A stretch of 64,000 nucleotides of DNA from Rhododendron vialii (lineage: Eukaryota; Streptophyta; Magnoliopsida; Ericales; Ericaceae), in contig NC_080568.1 of assembly GCF_030253575.1 (NCBI RefSeq), positions 30,345,001 through 30,409,000 of the forward strand. The letters run 5' to 3'. Under the pieces are notes generated by a model. That model did not search any database, was not told where the DNA came from, and saw nothing but the letters and a program-made list of their open reading frames with translations. A program made the translations under genes and the position numbers. Positions 12,125 through 22,722 of the stretch are shown here, piece after piece (position 1 is the first letter of the stretch; each line of letters opens with the position of its first letter).

Positions 12125-12588
12125 GCTGAAACCAAGTAAATAAATTTGACTTCAGACCCAGCATTTATGAGATTTTGAGCCATTGGTGGAACCATAATTC
12201 CAAGACCTAGAAAGCCAACGTGTGCTGGCATTTCATCTGCTGCAACGACAAACTACATAGTGCAAATGAATACCCAATAAAAATGTAGAGTTGAAATGCT
12301 TGAAAATCAAAATTCTCCATTGAAATTCCAACACAATGACTAAACCCAACTGGGAAATTCACCAATTCTAAATCCTGAACGCGCAAATTGAAAAACAAAG
12401 AACAAAGAGAGAGACTTACGTTTGGCTGCAGAAGAGAAATCCCTAAATGGAATGGACTGGGTCGGGCTTTGAAGAGAAAGTTTGAACGATTTGCAATGGA
12501 TTTCGCTGGGGAAATGTTTGGAAATCGAAGTAGATGAGAGGCGTTGAGTGCAGAGTGTGGTGGGTGCTGGGGCCGAAAGGTAATATGC
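12125..12588 (-). pseudogene. GLYR2: GLYR2-like (glyoxylate/succinic semialdehyde reductase 2), 5' fragment
   Basis: Minus strand. Exon 1 (ending at 12420, donor GTAAGT) codes a Ser/Thr-rich leader like a chloroplast transit peptide, with SSAAK at its end. Exon 2 begins at 12239 in the matching phase and reads DEMPAHVGFLGLGIMVPPMA then QNLINAG, the NADPH-binding GLGIMGxPMAQNL motif of GLYR2/beta-hydroxyacid dehydrogenases. The Gly after GIM is replaced by Val. Homology is lost after about 12130, where the VWNRTKSKCD part should follow, and no later exons (catalytic Lys, C-terminal domain) are found. No clear ATG opens the leader at the expected place. GLYR2 itself detoxifies glyoxylate and succinic semialdehyde in plastids and mitochondria. 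Another family member as parent is possible. Confidence 0.65.
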
Positions 12589-14215
12589 CACCAAAGTAAA
12601 GTCGCCTTTGTAAAGCGCGAGTTTTAGTTCATTCAACTTCAGAGGTTGAACCTGCGAAGTCTGTTTAAATAGCACGGGCTACAGTAATAATCGAATAGGG
12701 AATTCTTTTAAGTTTATTTATATATCGAAATGGTTCATATTGAAGCAATCTTCTTGACCATTAATCGTAGGGAAAATCAAAGAAATCGAATGCGAATCGA
12801 TATCTTATCAAGCAGTAAAATGAGGATTTTACGTTTATAATTATGAGTTAGGATACATTGAATCAAATCCAATTTAATTGGCGTTTAAGAGCAACCTCGC
12901 GGGTTCAAGACAATACTGCTCTAGCACCCCCATATTTCACTCAGATCATATTGCATGCCCCTTTATTCTCTAAATTCACAGTGCACCTCCTTATTTTTGT
13001 GAAAATTGTGCGTAAAATTTGGACCCACATTTTCAACAAAACAATTTTCGAAATACAAACTTTGCCCTCATTTTCTTTTCCTGTTTTTTTCTTCTTTTAT
13101 CACCTGACACATTTTCTCTACCTATAGATATTTTCAAACATAACAAAAACACAAAATTCCAAAGTCAAAACCCATCTCTCTCTACATCCATAAATACGTA
13201 TTCCAACTTTATACATCTTGTAGATATTTTGGCCTCGTTTGATAAAAGTATTAAAGGGGTGAGATTCGTGAGGAGATGGAATTAGAATTGAGATTGGTAA
13301 TGAAAAGTGATTGGTTATAAGAATGGATTGATAATGAGTATGTTTATTTGGGATGGGATTAGATGATGGGATTATTAATATCATGTTTGTTTCACATGGG
13401 ATAGGATTGGATTGATAGTAAACATTTCCATTTTTACCCTTATGCAAAACTGAAGGATAATATATGATTAAAAAAAATTAAGTGTTTTAATTATCAATTC
13501 GTTTAAACTAGTGTAAAGATGTTATTTTGTTAATTATACTATTTTAAAAGGTCGTAATTAAATTTTGTCTGTAGGGCTTGGTTCTATGTCTATCTAAAGG
13601 CTTGTACATGAGAGTTCTATAGCCAAAATTTAATTATGACTCTTTAGGAAAAAATAATCAAAAAATAAAATATTTGCACCGGTTCAAACGGTTTAAAAAT
13701 TGGAGCACTTAATTTTTTTAACCATATTTTTAAATATATAAACAGTCTAAAAAAATTAAGTGCTCCAATTTTCAATCCGCTTAAACCAGTGCGAAGATTT
13801 TATTTTTTTTATCATTTTATTCTAAAAGGGTCATAATTTATTTTTGATTCTAAAACCCTCATATACGAGCCATAAGATAGTCATAGAACCAAACAAAGAA
13901 TAATTAGTTGAAAAAGTCATGGGTACTTTCATCATTGTATTGGAGGGACTCCGGACTGGATTGATAATACCATGTCCCATGAGGTATTAGTAATCCATCT
14001 TAATTCCAGGACTCATAGTCCCATGGGTAAGTTAGGCCGGCCATTGAAAGTGAAAGCAAACAAAGAATTAGCAGTTCAATCCCATTAATAGTCCAATCCC
14101 ATGGCTGGAGCTGATTATCAAACAGGGCCTATAGACCTTCATACCCGCTAAAATCAAACGAAGAGTTAGACACCAAATCGCCCCATCAATCAAAATGACT
14201 GTAAAATTAAGCTAA
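12575..14215. repeat. Old duplicated block, copy 2 (partner at 5860-7345)
   Basis: Matches the region upstream of dCMP deaminase (see 5860-7345) in the same orientation, interrupted by the MITE at 13231-14129. No intact gene inside. Confidence 0.65.
13231..14129. mobile_element. Foldback MITE, about 0.9 kb
   Basis: Ends are GGCCTCGTTTGATAA and TTATCAAACAGGGCC, inverted with two mismatches. It interrupts the old duplicated block, whose partner lacks it (empty site near 7260). Internal inverted copies lie at about 13478-13540 and 13655-13722, and a third, direct copy at about 13745-13830. No transposase is coded. A target duplication could not be fixed, so superfamily is open (PIF/Harbinger or hAT). 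Confidence 0.7.
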
Positions 14216-14339
14216 ACAAAAAATGAGTTAAATAGATCAATTACATATGCGGATGAAACGAATTTGTGTTCAATGAAATTATAACCAGTGTCATTCCCCG
14301 AAGTCCCAAATTGGATTAAACATAGTCTAATCACATCAT

Positions 14340-14585
14340 AACAAAAATAGTCGATCCAACCGTTCATCTCAGATTCAACGGCTTAAATCTTAACTGAGTA
14401 ATGAACGATTCAAATGTGTACGTGCTCAGATTCAATTTGAACCATATGTGTCAAGATGAATGATTGAATGCCACTTAGCATCTCGTTTGACAGGGGTGCT
14501 TGGCAGCATCCCCAGATCACCTTCAATCCAAAACACGGAGGAGTAAAAAAATGCAACTACTCCTAAATCAAATAATGTGTATTGT
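14340..14585. repeat. Duplicated segment, copy 1 (partner 15150-15800)
   Basis: The GGCTTAAATCTT, TTGGCAGCATCCC, CACCTTCAATCCAAAACA and GCAACTACTCCT words recur in the same order at 15150-15800 once the insertion at 15284-15721 is removed. Non-coding. Confidence 0.75.
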
Positions 14586-14651
14586 TGATTTAAGTTAAGT
14601 TTATAAGAACGTAGCCTTAGTTTTGCATCAAACAATTTTATATGAGATATG

Positions 14652-14801
14652 CTACAACCACACCCAAATTTACACACCCAAATATACACTCTCTCACAAA
14701 ACACAAGGGTCCCACACACACTGCACACATAGTGTGTGTGGGACCCTTGTGTTTTGCGAGAGAGTGTATATTTGGGTGTGTGATTTTGGGTGTGGTTGTA
14801 G
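14652..14801. repeat. Near-perfect 150-bp hairpin (small MITE)
   Basis: Two arms of about 71 bases, from CTACAACCACACCC at 14652 to GGGTGTGGTTGTAG at 14801, match with about four mismatches around a short loop near 14723-14731. A transcript would form one long hairpin. Composition (ACACACCC words) and lack of coding fit a short MITE. Confidence 0.8.
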
Positions 14802-14819
14802 AATTTTTGATTTTATATA

Positions 14820-15149
14820 GTTGATTTGTCTCGATGAGAAGAATTAAAAAATTATGACCTATAGTTTAGAAGATTGTGTATTGTTGTGTATTACTGAGTC
14901 AAACTATAGTTTTCACTTATTTTTGTCTTTATTTAAAAATTACGAATTTTGGTCATAATTTTTACTTTTATGGTTTCTTTTTTTTCCAAGATGAACTAAT
15001 AATCCGTGAAAATTTGACACCAAATTAACAAATACCAAAAATATTGAATAAAAACAAAAAAAAGAGTCAAATTTATTTTTTATTCCAAAACCACCCTTAG
15101 CACCCTTTAGATTGAGAGATGTTGTCAAACGCCTCCACTTGACAGTTAT
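14820..15149. other. Intergenic AT-rich stretch
   Basis: Nothing recognised. A word like CTCGATGAGAAGAATTAAAA at 14831 resembles the flanks of other foldback repeats in the window (21310, 60650). Confidence 0.4.
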
Positions 15150-15800
15150 GCTGAGCGGTTGATCCGACCGTTTATTTCAGAATCGACGGCTTAAATCTTG
15201 ATTAAGCAATGAATGGTTCATTCAATCCAAATCGTTCGTGCTGAGATGAATGGTCGAATGCTGCTCGGCACCCCGCTTGGTAGTAGGGATGGCAACGGGA
15301 AAGAGCGGAGGTGAATATTGACATATCCGAATCTGAATGCTCCGCCTGACCTCCGAATCCGCCCCGATTCCTGATTGGATATATTTTTCTCACCCCCGAA
15401 TCCGCCCCAAACGGAGAATGGAGATCCGATCGGAAATTCAGATATCCGAATTTGAAACCTCCCCCCCTCGATTTTTGATCAAAAAGAGTATTCAGGGATA
15501 GATCGGAGGCTGATTTTTGATTTAAAAAAATAATAATTTGGTTATTCGGGGATAGATCGAGGCGGGAACAGACTTACTTCCGAATCCAATCCATTCTCTG
15601 AAATTAAAAAAAAAAAAAAATCAAATACGGCCCGATATCTGAAAAATTCCAAAAAAATCCGATCTATTCGAAACGAATAACGAATCGGATACAGACAGAT
15701 CGGCCGAAATGACTATCCCTACTTGGCAGCGGGTGCATTTCAGCATCCCTGGGTCACCTTCAATCCAAAACATGGAGTAAAAAAAAGCAACTACTCCTTA
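15150..15800. repeat. Duplicated segment, copy 2, split by hAT MITE
   Basis: Partner of 14340-14585 in the same orientation. The partner gives the pre-insertion state for the MITE at 15284-15721. Confidence 0.75.
15284..15721. mobile_element. hAT MITE, 438 bp
   Basis: Starts TAGGGATGGCAACGGG and ends TGACTATCCCTA. The 8-bp target duplication is CTTGGTAG (15276-15283) and CTTGGCAG (15722-15729), one mismatch. The empty site is visible in the duplicated segment near 14500 (GCTTGGCAGC). The interior repeats GATATCCGAATC- and CCGCCCC-like words. No protein coded. Confidence 0.85.
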
Positions 15801-15850
15801 TTAATCAATACTGTTATCCCGTATTAGTTGGTGTGTGGTCCTATCGCTTC

Positions 15851-16194
15851 CACGTGCGCCGCACACGCTCCACAAGCGCCAAACCCACCACCCACCTCCC
15901 GCCACACTATTCATTCAAACAAACAAAACCCAAAAACTCATCTTCTCTCGCAAGCTTCACCCTCCCCTAATTTCAAAAAATTTCAAACCTGATTTACCCA
16001 AACACACCCACCACCATCTCCCCAACACCGTACATAACACAATCCTAATCAAGCCCATTATCGTCACTTCACAAAAAAAAAAAAACCCACCAAATTCCCC
16101 TAAATCCAGTTCATTCCCCCGCAAGCTTCTTTCCCCCAAAATTTCCAATTTCCCTCCCCTCAATTCAAATCCCCCCAAATCTCCCCTATAAAAA
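15851..16194 (+). promoter_or_regulatory. Promoter of the RNR small-subunit gene
   Basis: A TATA box TATAAAAA lies at 16187-16194, 95 bases before the ATG. Upstream are a G-box CACGTG at 15851 and CTCCCGCC at 15896, which resembles an E2F core; plant RNR genes are known S-phase E2F targets. The leader is strongly C/CT-rich. Motif calls are by eye. Confidence 0.55.
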
Positions 16195-16288
16195 TCCCCT
16201 CAATTCCTCCTCCTCAATCCAAACCCAGTTCAATTCCAGACCCTAATCCCTCAAATCCCTCTGCAATTCGCACCAAATCCATTCGAAA

Positions 16289-17284
16289 ATGCCTTCAATC
16301 CCACAGGAGCCCCTCCTGACCCCAAACCCAGATCGCTTCTGCATGTTCCCAATCAAGTACCCACAAATATGGGAGATGTACAAGAAGGCCGAGGCCTCCT
16401 TCTGGACGGCCGAGGAAGTCGACCTCTCTGACGACATCCGCCACTGGGACGAAGCCCTCACCGCCGACGAGAAGCACTTCATCACCCACGTCCTCGCCTT
16501 CTTCGCCGCCTCCGACGGGATCGTCCTGGAGAACCTCGCCGGCCGCTTCATGAAGGAGGTCCAGGTCGCCGAGGCCCGCGCCTTCTACGGCTTCCAGATC
16601 GCCATCGAGAACATCCATTCCGAAATGTACTCTCTGCTGCTCGAATCTTACATCAAGGATTCCAACGAGAAGGACCGGCTCTTCCACGCGATCGAGACGA
16701 TCCCCTGCGTGGAGAAGAAGGCCAACTGGGCCCTCAAGTGGATCGACGGCGGCGAGTCCTTTGCCGAGCGAATAGTCGCCTTTGCCTGCGTCGAGGGGAT
16801 CTTCTTCTCCGGAAGCTTCTGCGCGATATTCTGGCTCAAGAAGCGCGGGCTGATGCCCGGGCTGACTTTCTCCAACGAACTGATATCGCGGGACGAGGGC
16901 TTGCACTGCGATTTCGCTTGCCTGCTGTACGAGTTGCTGAACAACAAGCTGAGCGAGGAGCGGGTGAGGGGGATCGTGGCGGACGCGGTGGAGATTGAGC
17001 GGGAGTTCGTGTGCGACGCGCTGCCGTGCGCGCTGGTGGGGATGAACGGGGACTTGATGAGCGAGTACATCGAGTTCGTGGCGGATCGGCTGCTGGCCGC
17101 GCTCGGGTATGGGAAGATGTACGACGCGAAGAACCCGTTCGATTGGATGGAGCTGATTAGTTTGCAGGGGAAGACGAATTTCTTTGAGAAGAGGGTTGGG
17201 GAGTACCAGAAGGCTTCGGTTATGAACAGCTTGAATGGGAATGGTGGTGGGATTCATGTGTTTAAGCTTGATGAGGATTTCTAA
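16289..17284 (+). CDS. RNR2: Ribonucleoside-diphosphate reductase small subunit (R2), intronless
   Basis: 331 residues, full length for a plant class I R2 (TSO2/RNR2 group). R2 holds the di-iron centre and tyrosyl radical that R1 uses to reduce ribonucleotides to dNTPs. All key residues are present: iron ligands Asp76, Glu107, His110, Glu169, Glu203 and His206, and radical Tyr114 in ENIHSEMYS. The C-terminus FKLDEDF is the tail that docks to R1. There is one uninterrupted exon. The coding sequence is clearly GC-rich (many GCC, GAG, CTC codons) in an AT-rich neighbourhood. The ATG at 16289 starts [10 protein letters not shown] and follows a C-rich leader and TATA box. No sign of decay. Expression in dividing cells is expected from the family. 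Confidence 0.97.
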   Translation: MPSIPQEPLLTPNPDRFCMFPIKYPQIWEMYKKAEASFWTAEEVDLSDDIRHWDEALTADEKHFITHVLAFFAASDGIVLENLAGRFMKEVQVAEARAFYGFQIAIENIHSEMYSLLLESYIKDSNEKDRLFHAIETIPCVEKKANWALKWIDGGESFAERIVAFACVEGIFFSGSFCAIFWLKKRGLMPGLTFSNELISRDEGLHCDFACLLYELLNNKLSEERVRGIVADAVEIEREFVCDALPCALVGMNGDLMSEYIEFVADRLLAALGYGKMYDAKNPFDWMELISLQGKTNFFEKRVGEYQKASVMNSLNGNGGGIHVFKLDEDF

Positions 17285-18048
17285 ATCCTCCTCTTTGTTC
17301 TACTAATCCTGTTCTTTTTGTTTTTCTTTCTTTCAAATTTAGGGTTTTTTTATGTGTGTAATTCATGTTGTTTGATGAGGGGTTTACTTTCATGTGGTAT
17401 AATGGTAATGGAAAAGAAAATTTTTAGGATTCAGAATGTGTGGCCTTTGATTTCCTGTCTTGTTTTTCATCTGTAGATCCACAAGGGAATTTGCAAGGGT
17501 AGTCATGGCTGAGATAAGATTCCTCTATTTCTATTTACTATGTTTGCTTTGATAAATTTTTAGGTATTCGGTGAGTACCACGTGTTGTTTGAGCAGTTTA
17601 TCCGGGTGCTTTAAAAGTGTGTTGGCCCTTTAAATAGAGAGAAAAAAAGAAGACATAAGAACTGGTAAATATGTTTTTATACCAATCTATTGGTTAATTA
17701 GATAAATTATGGGTTAGTCCCTCCAACCCAATTTAAAAATGTATTACTATTAAAGAGAGGCTCATACTTTTCTATCTAGATTTGCTTAGAATAAGAAAAA
17801 ATTGAGAGGGAGATTTGTTTGCCAAAGGGGAAAAATTAGAGGGAAATAAAATAGAAGATGTTGGGAAAAAAACAGAGGGAAACAAAAATGTTGGGAAATA
17901 GTCTTAAAAGCATATAATATATATATGGGTAAGGGATTATTTTGTTATTGGAGTGGGTCTAATCCAAATAAATTGACCCAAATTCAGATCAAGAATGGAG
18001 ATGCTCTAAGGAACAGTTTTTGAACTGGTTCGTAAATTATCCGAGATA
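17285..18048. other. 3' flank of RNR2 and intergenic DNA
   Basis: Includes the likely 3' UTR (TTTGTTTTTCTTTC, GTAATTCATG words) and an AT-rich stretch with GGGAAA/GAGGGAAA words at 17800-17890. No gene seen. Confidence 0.5.
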
Positions 18049-18284
18049 TCCCTTTCGTCCCAATTTACTTGTCTCAATTTTATTATAATTGAATTAAAAA
18101 ATTAGTTATATCTTTAAAGTGATAATGAATTTTATATTCAATATGGATTTTGTTTGATAAATTTTAATTTATTCTATAATTCAATGTTTTCGAAATTACT
18201 TAAAACATTATAAATTACAAGATATAATTAATTAAAAAGTAATATAAATTTCCAAGATTGACAATTAAATTGGGACGAAGGGAG
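18049..18284. mobile_element. Stowaway-like MITE (Tc1/mariner)
   Basis: Ends TCCCTTTCGTCCCAATTTA and AAATTGGGACGAAGGGAG are inverted repeats of the CTCCCTYCGTCCC Stowaway type, flanked by TA on both sides (18047-18048, 18285-18286). 236 bp, AT-rich, non-coding. Confidence 0.85.
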
Positions 18285-18388
18285 TATAAATTCTGAGAAG
18301 AATGTTCTTGCGAACTATGGAATGATCACGGTTGGACATGTGATTCTGTAAAGACAAAGTTTTAATTAGGCAAAACATTGCATCAAAC

Positions 18389-18428
18389 GTTGATATGGCC
18401 GAGTTGGTCTAAGGCGCCAGATTAAGGT

Positions 18429-18461
<33 letters not shown>

Positions 18462-18469
18462 TGTCAACA
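18389..18469 (+). tRNA. tRNA-Leu (anticodon AAG)
   Basis: The 81-nt unit starts GTTGATA, which pairs with TGTCAAC before discriminator A18469. The A box TGGCCGAGTTGG, a variable arm typical of tRNA-Leu and the B box GGGTTCAAATC are in place. The anticodon loop TTAAGGT on a CCAGA/TCTGG stem gives AAG. No intron. A T-run follows (18475-18481) as Pol III terminator, and CAA motifs precede it (18384), as usual for plant tRNA genes. Confidence 0.96.
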
Positions 18470-18484
18470 GTTCCTTTTTTTACC

Positions 18485-19411
18485 TAGTTCTTCAACGTTA
18501 GCTCGAGCAAAAATATATAGCAGGAATTTTATTTTTGCGAAACATTCCAGCAGAAAATCTCATGCTCCACTTGGGTGCAACTTGGCACGTAATTTCTTTA
18601 TTGGACATTGAATCCGTGATATATTACTATGAAGACAAATTAAAAAAAAATTTAAGAAAAGACATTACAGAACAGGATGCCACATCTAACTGATCACAAG
18701 ACTTATCTTCCATGGCCACTTTATGTGATGTCAGTTACTACTTCCATTGCCATTGAATCGGCTTAAATGCTAGAATCTCCTTCGCGTTTATGTATGGAGT
18801 TATGTAGAGTATTATGAAAGGTAGAATATTCTTTAATTTGATTTTGCCTCTTGTTTATTTAGATAAGTCACAACTTACAATAACAGAATTTCGTGGCAAT
18901 TTCCCTAAAACACCCAAAGATTCATCATGCTTTTAGTCTACGAAAAACAATTTTGTGTTGGAGAATACTTTTCTAGAAAAGAGGAAAAAATACTTTTCCT
19001 GGTCATATTTATTATCTACTTATATAAGCTGAAATTAGTTCAAGAATTTAAAATCACCTTCTTAATTTCTCTTCGGGAAACAGCCAAACAGGTTTAGAAA
19101 AGCGTTCACCGAACAAATTTTATGCATTATGATAGTTTTTTTTATGCGTTGGCAATTTTCCTGAATTATTTGAGCACGTGGAATAGAAAACAAAAAGCGA
19201 AAGTCATAGAGCAATGCTAGGAGTACAATTTTAAAACACAATACCGATCACAACTAAGGCCGGCCCAAGGGTTTTTAGTGCCCAAGGCCTAATAAAAAAA
19301 GTGTGCCCTTAGAAAAAAAAATGGAAGTTTAAGAATTCGGAAGCTCCGATAAAAATAAAAAATAAAAATCTCAGAAGCTTAAAAAATTAAAAATGAAGAG
19401 AGACTTGCACA
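18485..19411. other. Intergenic AT-rich DNA
   Basis: No gene recognised. From 19257 a sequence starting AAGGCCGGCCCAAGG, with GTGCCCTTA words recurring near 20110, suggests an old transposon-like unit of about 0.9 kb around the tandem repeat, but its ends are not clear. Confidence 0.4.
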
Positions 19412-19777
19412 GTTAGTCAGTTACACAATCTGGCCGGAGGTTGTTCTTAAGACCAATGACCTAATCTCTCAAAAAACCAATACAACAAAGTAAACCCTTG
19501 TTCTTCCAATGGTGAACATGGATTGGGCGACTGGTGGTTCTGCTGGTGCACTGGTGGCGTGGCCAGTGGCCAGTGGCCTGTGGTGTTCGGTGCGGTTAGT
19601 CAGTTACACAATCTGGCCGGAGGTTGTTCTTAAGACCAATGACCTAATCTCTCAAAAAACCAATACAACAAAGTAAACCCTTGTTCTTCCAATGGTGAAC
19701 ATGGATTGGGCGACTGGTGGTTCTGCTGGTGCACTGGTGGCGTGGCCAGTGGCCAGTGGCCTGTGGTGTTCGGTGCG
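19412..19777. repeat. Perfect tandem duplication, 2 x 183 bp
   Basis: 19412-19594 and 19595-19777 are identical as far as I can see by reading, from GTTAGTCAGTTACACAATC to GTTCGGTGCG. No coding content. Perfect identity means either a very recent duplication or an assembly error. Confidence 0.92.
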
Positions 19778-20189
19778 GTGATGGTGAGCCGATTTAGGAA
19801 AAGAGAAGAAAACCCTTCTTAGTTTCGTTCAATTCCAGGGCCCTTCGTAGAAAACCCTTCTTTGTTCTTCATTCAATTTTTTTTCCACATTTTGGGCAAA
19901 AACGTGAGAGACTGAGAGATGATTTTGTTTGTTCCGAAAATTAAATGGACCATCTAGATTTCCTATTTACAAAAGTGCCACCAAGTTTTTTTTGGGCCAT
20001 TCTTTCATAGGATTCGTGTGGGCCTTATTTTAACTTGGAATGAGCTATTTTTTTCCTTTCTATCGGGCTAAAAAAGACTTCTACTCAAATCCAAATAAAA
20101 AAATTAGTAGAGTGCCCTTAAAATTTGGCATTTTTGAGAGGGAAAATGATAGCTCCGATAATTAATACCCACTAAAGATATTTTCAGTC

Positions 20190-20485
20190 GGGAATGACTA
20201 CAATACACACCCCTTATTTGGGTGTGTATCATATGCACCCCCCAAAATGTTATGAATTATAGAGAAAATGTTACGAATCGTATTGTTAAAAAGTTATGAA
20301 TCGTATAAAGGTTACAATATACACCAAAATGTTATGAATCATAATGAAAATGTTACGAATCGTATTGCTAAAAAGTTATGAATTCTAGAACAAAAGTTAC
20401 GAAACATGCTAAAATGTTATGAATGAACCATAAAATAGGTGCATATGGTACATCCTTTTAAAGGGTATGTATTGTAGACTTTCCC
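20190..20485. mobile_element. MITE, about 296 bp, possibly Mutator-like
   Basis: Imperfect inverted ends: GGGAATGACTACAATACACA at the left and, inverted, GGGAAAGTCTACAATACATA at the right, both continuing to CATATGCACC. TTTTCAG precedes (20181-20187) and follows (20486-20492), a 7-bp or longer target duplication. The interior repeats AAAATGTTATGAATC and AATGTTACGAATCGTATTG several times. Confidence 0.75.
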
Positions 20486-20492
20486 TTTTCAG

Positions 20493-22165
20493 CATCGTGA
20501 GACTTCAAATTGAATTGTGTCCGAAGTTGTGTACCTGGGCTTTAATAGTACAGGACATGATACGAAGAGTCAAAATTGGTGGAAGTCCCTAAAGAAGTAC
20601 TCATCATTCAACCTGAACACACAACCCTTCAAATGATTTGGCTCAATTTAGTTAATCAACACCAGACATGTGGAGTAACCAAAACCCATAATGCTAAACT
20701 CATCATTCAACCGTACGACAGTGGTCTAAGGTTGAACTTTGCCAACCCAACACATCACCCCTTTCGGTAAGTTAAAAGTGCATTTCTATCTCTAGTCGAG
20801 AGATTAAATTATTTATATCATCGTTTTTAGTCTTAGTGAGTGTACTCTTTCATAGCAGTGCTACGGTCTCATAATTAAGAGTTCAAATTCACTTAAAAGA
20901 TGATCTGAACCCTTAAAAAGAGATTTTCCTTTTCAAGATACTTTATGAGTAAATTTTTTTGGGTACTTAGTATTAATGTTTAGACTTACTAAAAGATCAT
21001 GATCCCCTTAGTTCTATGGCTGCGGACCATTATATTTTATTCTAAATTTCAAGAGAGTTTCTGGTTCAAATGTTTTCATTCCATCTCAAGTCTTAAAATC
21101 ACGGGAATGACTAAGATATTACCCATTGTCTAGGGAGAGACAGTAATGCCCCATTGTCTGATAAAAAAAAATGAACATAAAAAAAATAAAAAATGTTATG
21201 CTTTTTAGTGATAAATGTTATGCCATTATGAAAATGATACGCCATAATTTTTACATAGATATTTCAAAAAATGTTCATGTAAAAGCCAAAATTTCTTACT
21301 TTTTCGATTTATCTTGACGAGAGGAATCAATAATCTAAAAAATTTAGGCGCAAAACTAATAAACTCAAAAAAAATTATATAAGAACAAAACAAAAAAAAG
21401 CAAAAATTTCCGAAAAAGCCCTTAGTAGAACTTAGCCTAACTCATACCTGTCCCACATGGTGAGTTGCCTGGCCCGCAGCGTGGGCTTTAGACAGAGAAA
21501 GTTTGAGATAATTCTCTATAGTGATAATGGAGGGCCGACAGCATGGGCCTACCATAAAAAGCCCACCCCAAACACCTCCCAACACACGTGTCAATGTAAT
21601 TATATATGTCTCCCATACTTTCGTGTTTTGTTTTGTTTTAATTTTTTAATATAAGAGAATTAAGCCAAGTGGCTTTCATGAAAAGTCTGCCGGCACTTGC
21701 AGTGATTTTCATCCGAAATTAAGAGGCTACGAAATCATGACACATCCATCAAACGAAAGATAAACAAATTGCATACAAAAAAAAAAAACTTATGTCTAAT
21801 ATGTAAACAAGAGTCTCGAACTCTCTTCTCATGTTGTAAAAATTTAGATCAAAACAAGTTCGGCAATAGTGGAGGCTGAGATAAAAACACCCAAGTCTCC
21901 TAGCTAGCCAGGGAAGGCATAAATTTAAAGCAAAGATCACCGTAAGCACCGATGGATATATAATAACTTCTCCCGACAACAAAGCTCAATGAAAAAAACG
22001 TATTCATTTAGTCGACCTCAATGTCTAAGACTTAGAACTTGATTTGTTTTCTTATCAATGGAAACAGTCTCAAAGATAGATGTGTTTCTATCTTTTCCAG
22101 AATTCCTCCCTTTCGTTATCAATTAGTAACTGGATTATTTTCTTTTCCTCTCCTATATTTGGGTC
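20493..22165. other. Intergenic DNA
   Basis: AT-rich, no gene recognised. Open frames here (for example 20576-20770 plus, 21749-21982 minus) show no family features. Confidence 0.5.
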
Positions 22166-22335
22166 TACAATCTCGGATGGTGCTGTGTACCTCCGAGACG
22201 TCGGATCGTACATTCGATGACTCGGATCTCATCTCGGCAATGAACGGCTCTTGATCGTTGGTTGCCGAGATAAGATCTGAGCCGTCAAATGCACAATCCG
22301 ACAGCTCAGAGGTGTGCAACACGATGCTGCGTACA
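22165..22335. repeat. Imperfect inverted repeat
   Basis: GACTCGGATCTCATCTCGGC (22219) pairs imperfectly with GCCGAGATAAGATCTGAGCC (22263) around ATGAACGGCTCTTGATCG, with CCTCCGAGACGTCGGATC and GATTGTGCATT-type flanks extending the fold. Probably a small MITE. Confidence 0.5.
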
Positions 22336-22646
22336 CCACTGCACAGTACCAACCCGAAGTCCCCTGGAATGGAATTGTCCTCTTGACCAAAACACAGTAA
22401 ACACTCCTTCGCACGACAAAGATATATACCTAGCGTACAAGTATAGGTTGAACTCACATGTGGGTCTATTGGTCATTTAACAGGAGGTTGAACTTACTAG
22501 TAGACAAACAACGGAGTAACTTTTCTTGGGATGGTCTAAGCGGAAAAGCCAAACACAGCCTTCGTTTTGCATGAAACGATGGGTATTTTTGGGTTTTGTC
22601 CATTGGAAGGTATTTTTTGGGGCTCTTGGGCTTTCGATGGATTCTG

Positions 22647-22654
22647 TGTATAAA
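22647..22654 (+). promoter_or_regulatory. TATA box of the IDD-tail gene
   Basis: GTATAAAAG lies 70-75 bases upstream of the ATG at 22723, at the usual distance for a plant TATA promoter with a short leader. Confidence 0.6.
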
Positions 22655-22722
22655 AGAGCCAAAGTTCTGCCACCCCAATATCCCTCCCCTCACCAGTCAC
22701 CACCAATATTTTTCCCCCTTCA

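Noticed and set aside
15835-16191. 118-residue open frame upstream of RNR2
   Set aside because: Pro/His/Lys-rich because of the C-rich leader; lies across the TATA box.
16295-17257. 320-residue open frame on the minus strand opposite RNR2
   Set aside because: A shadow of GC-rich codons; composition-biased, no family features, fully covered by the true gene.
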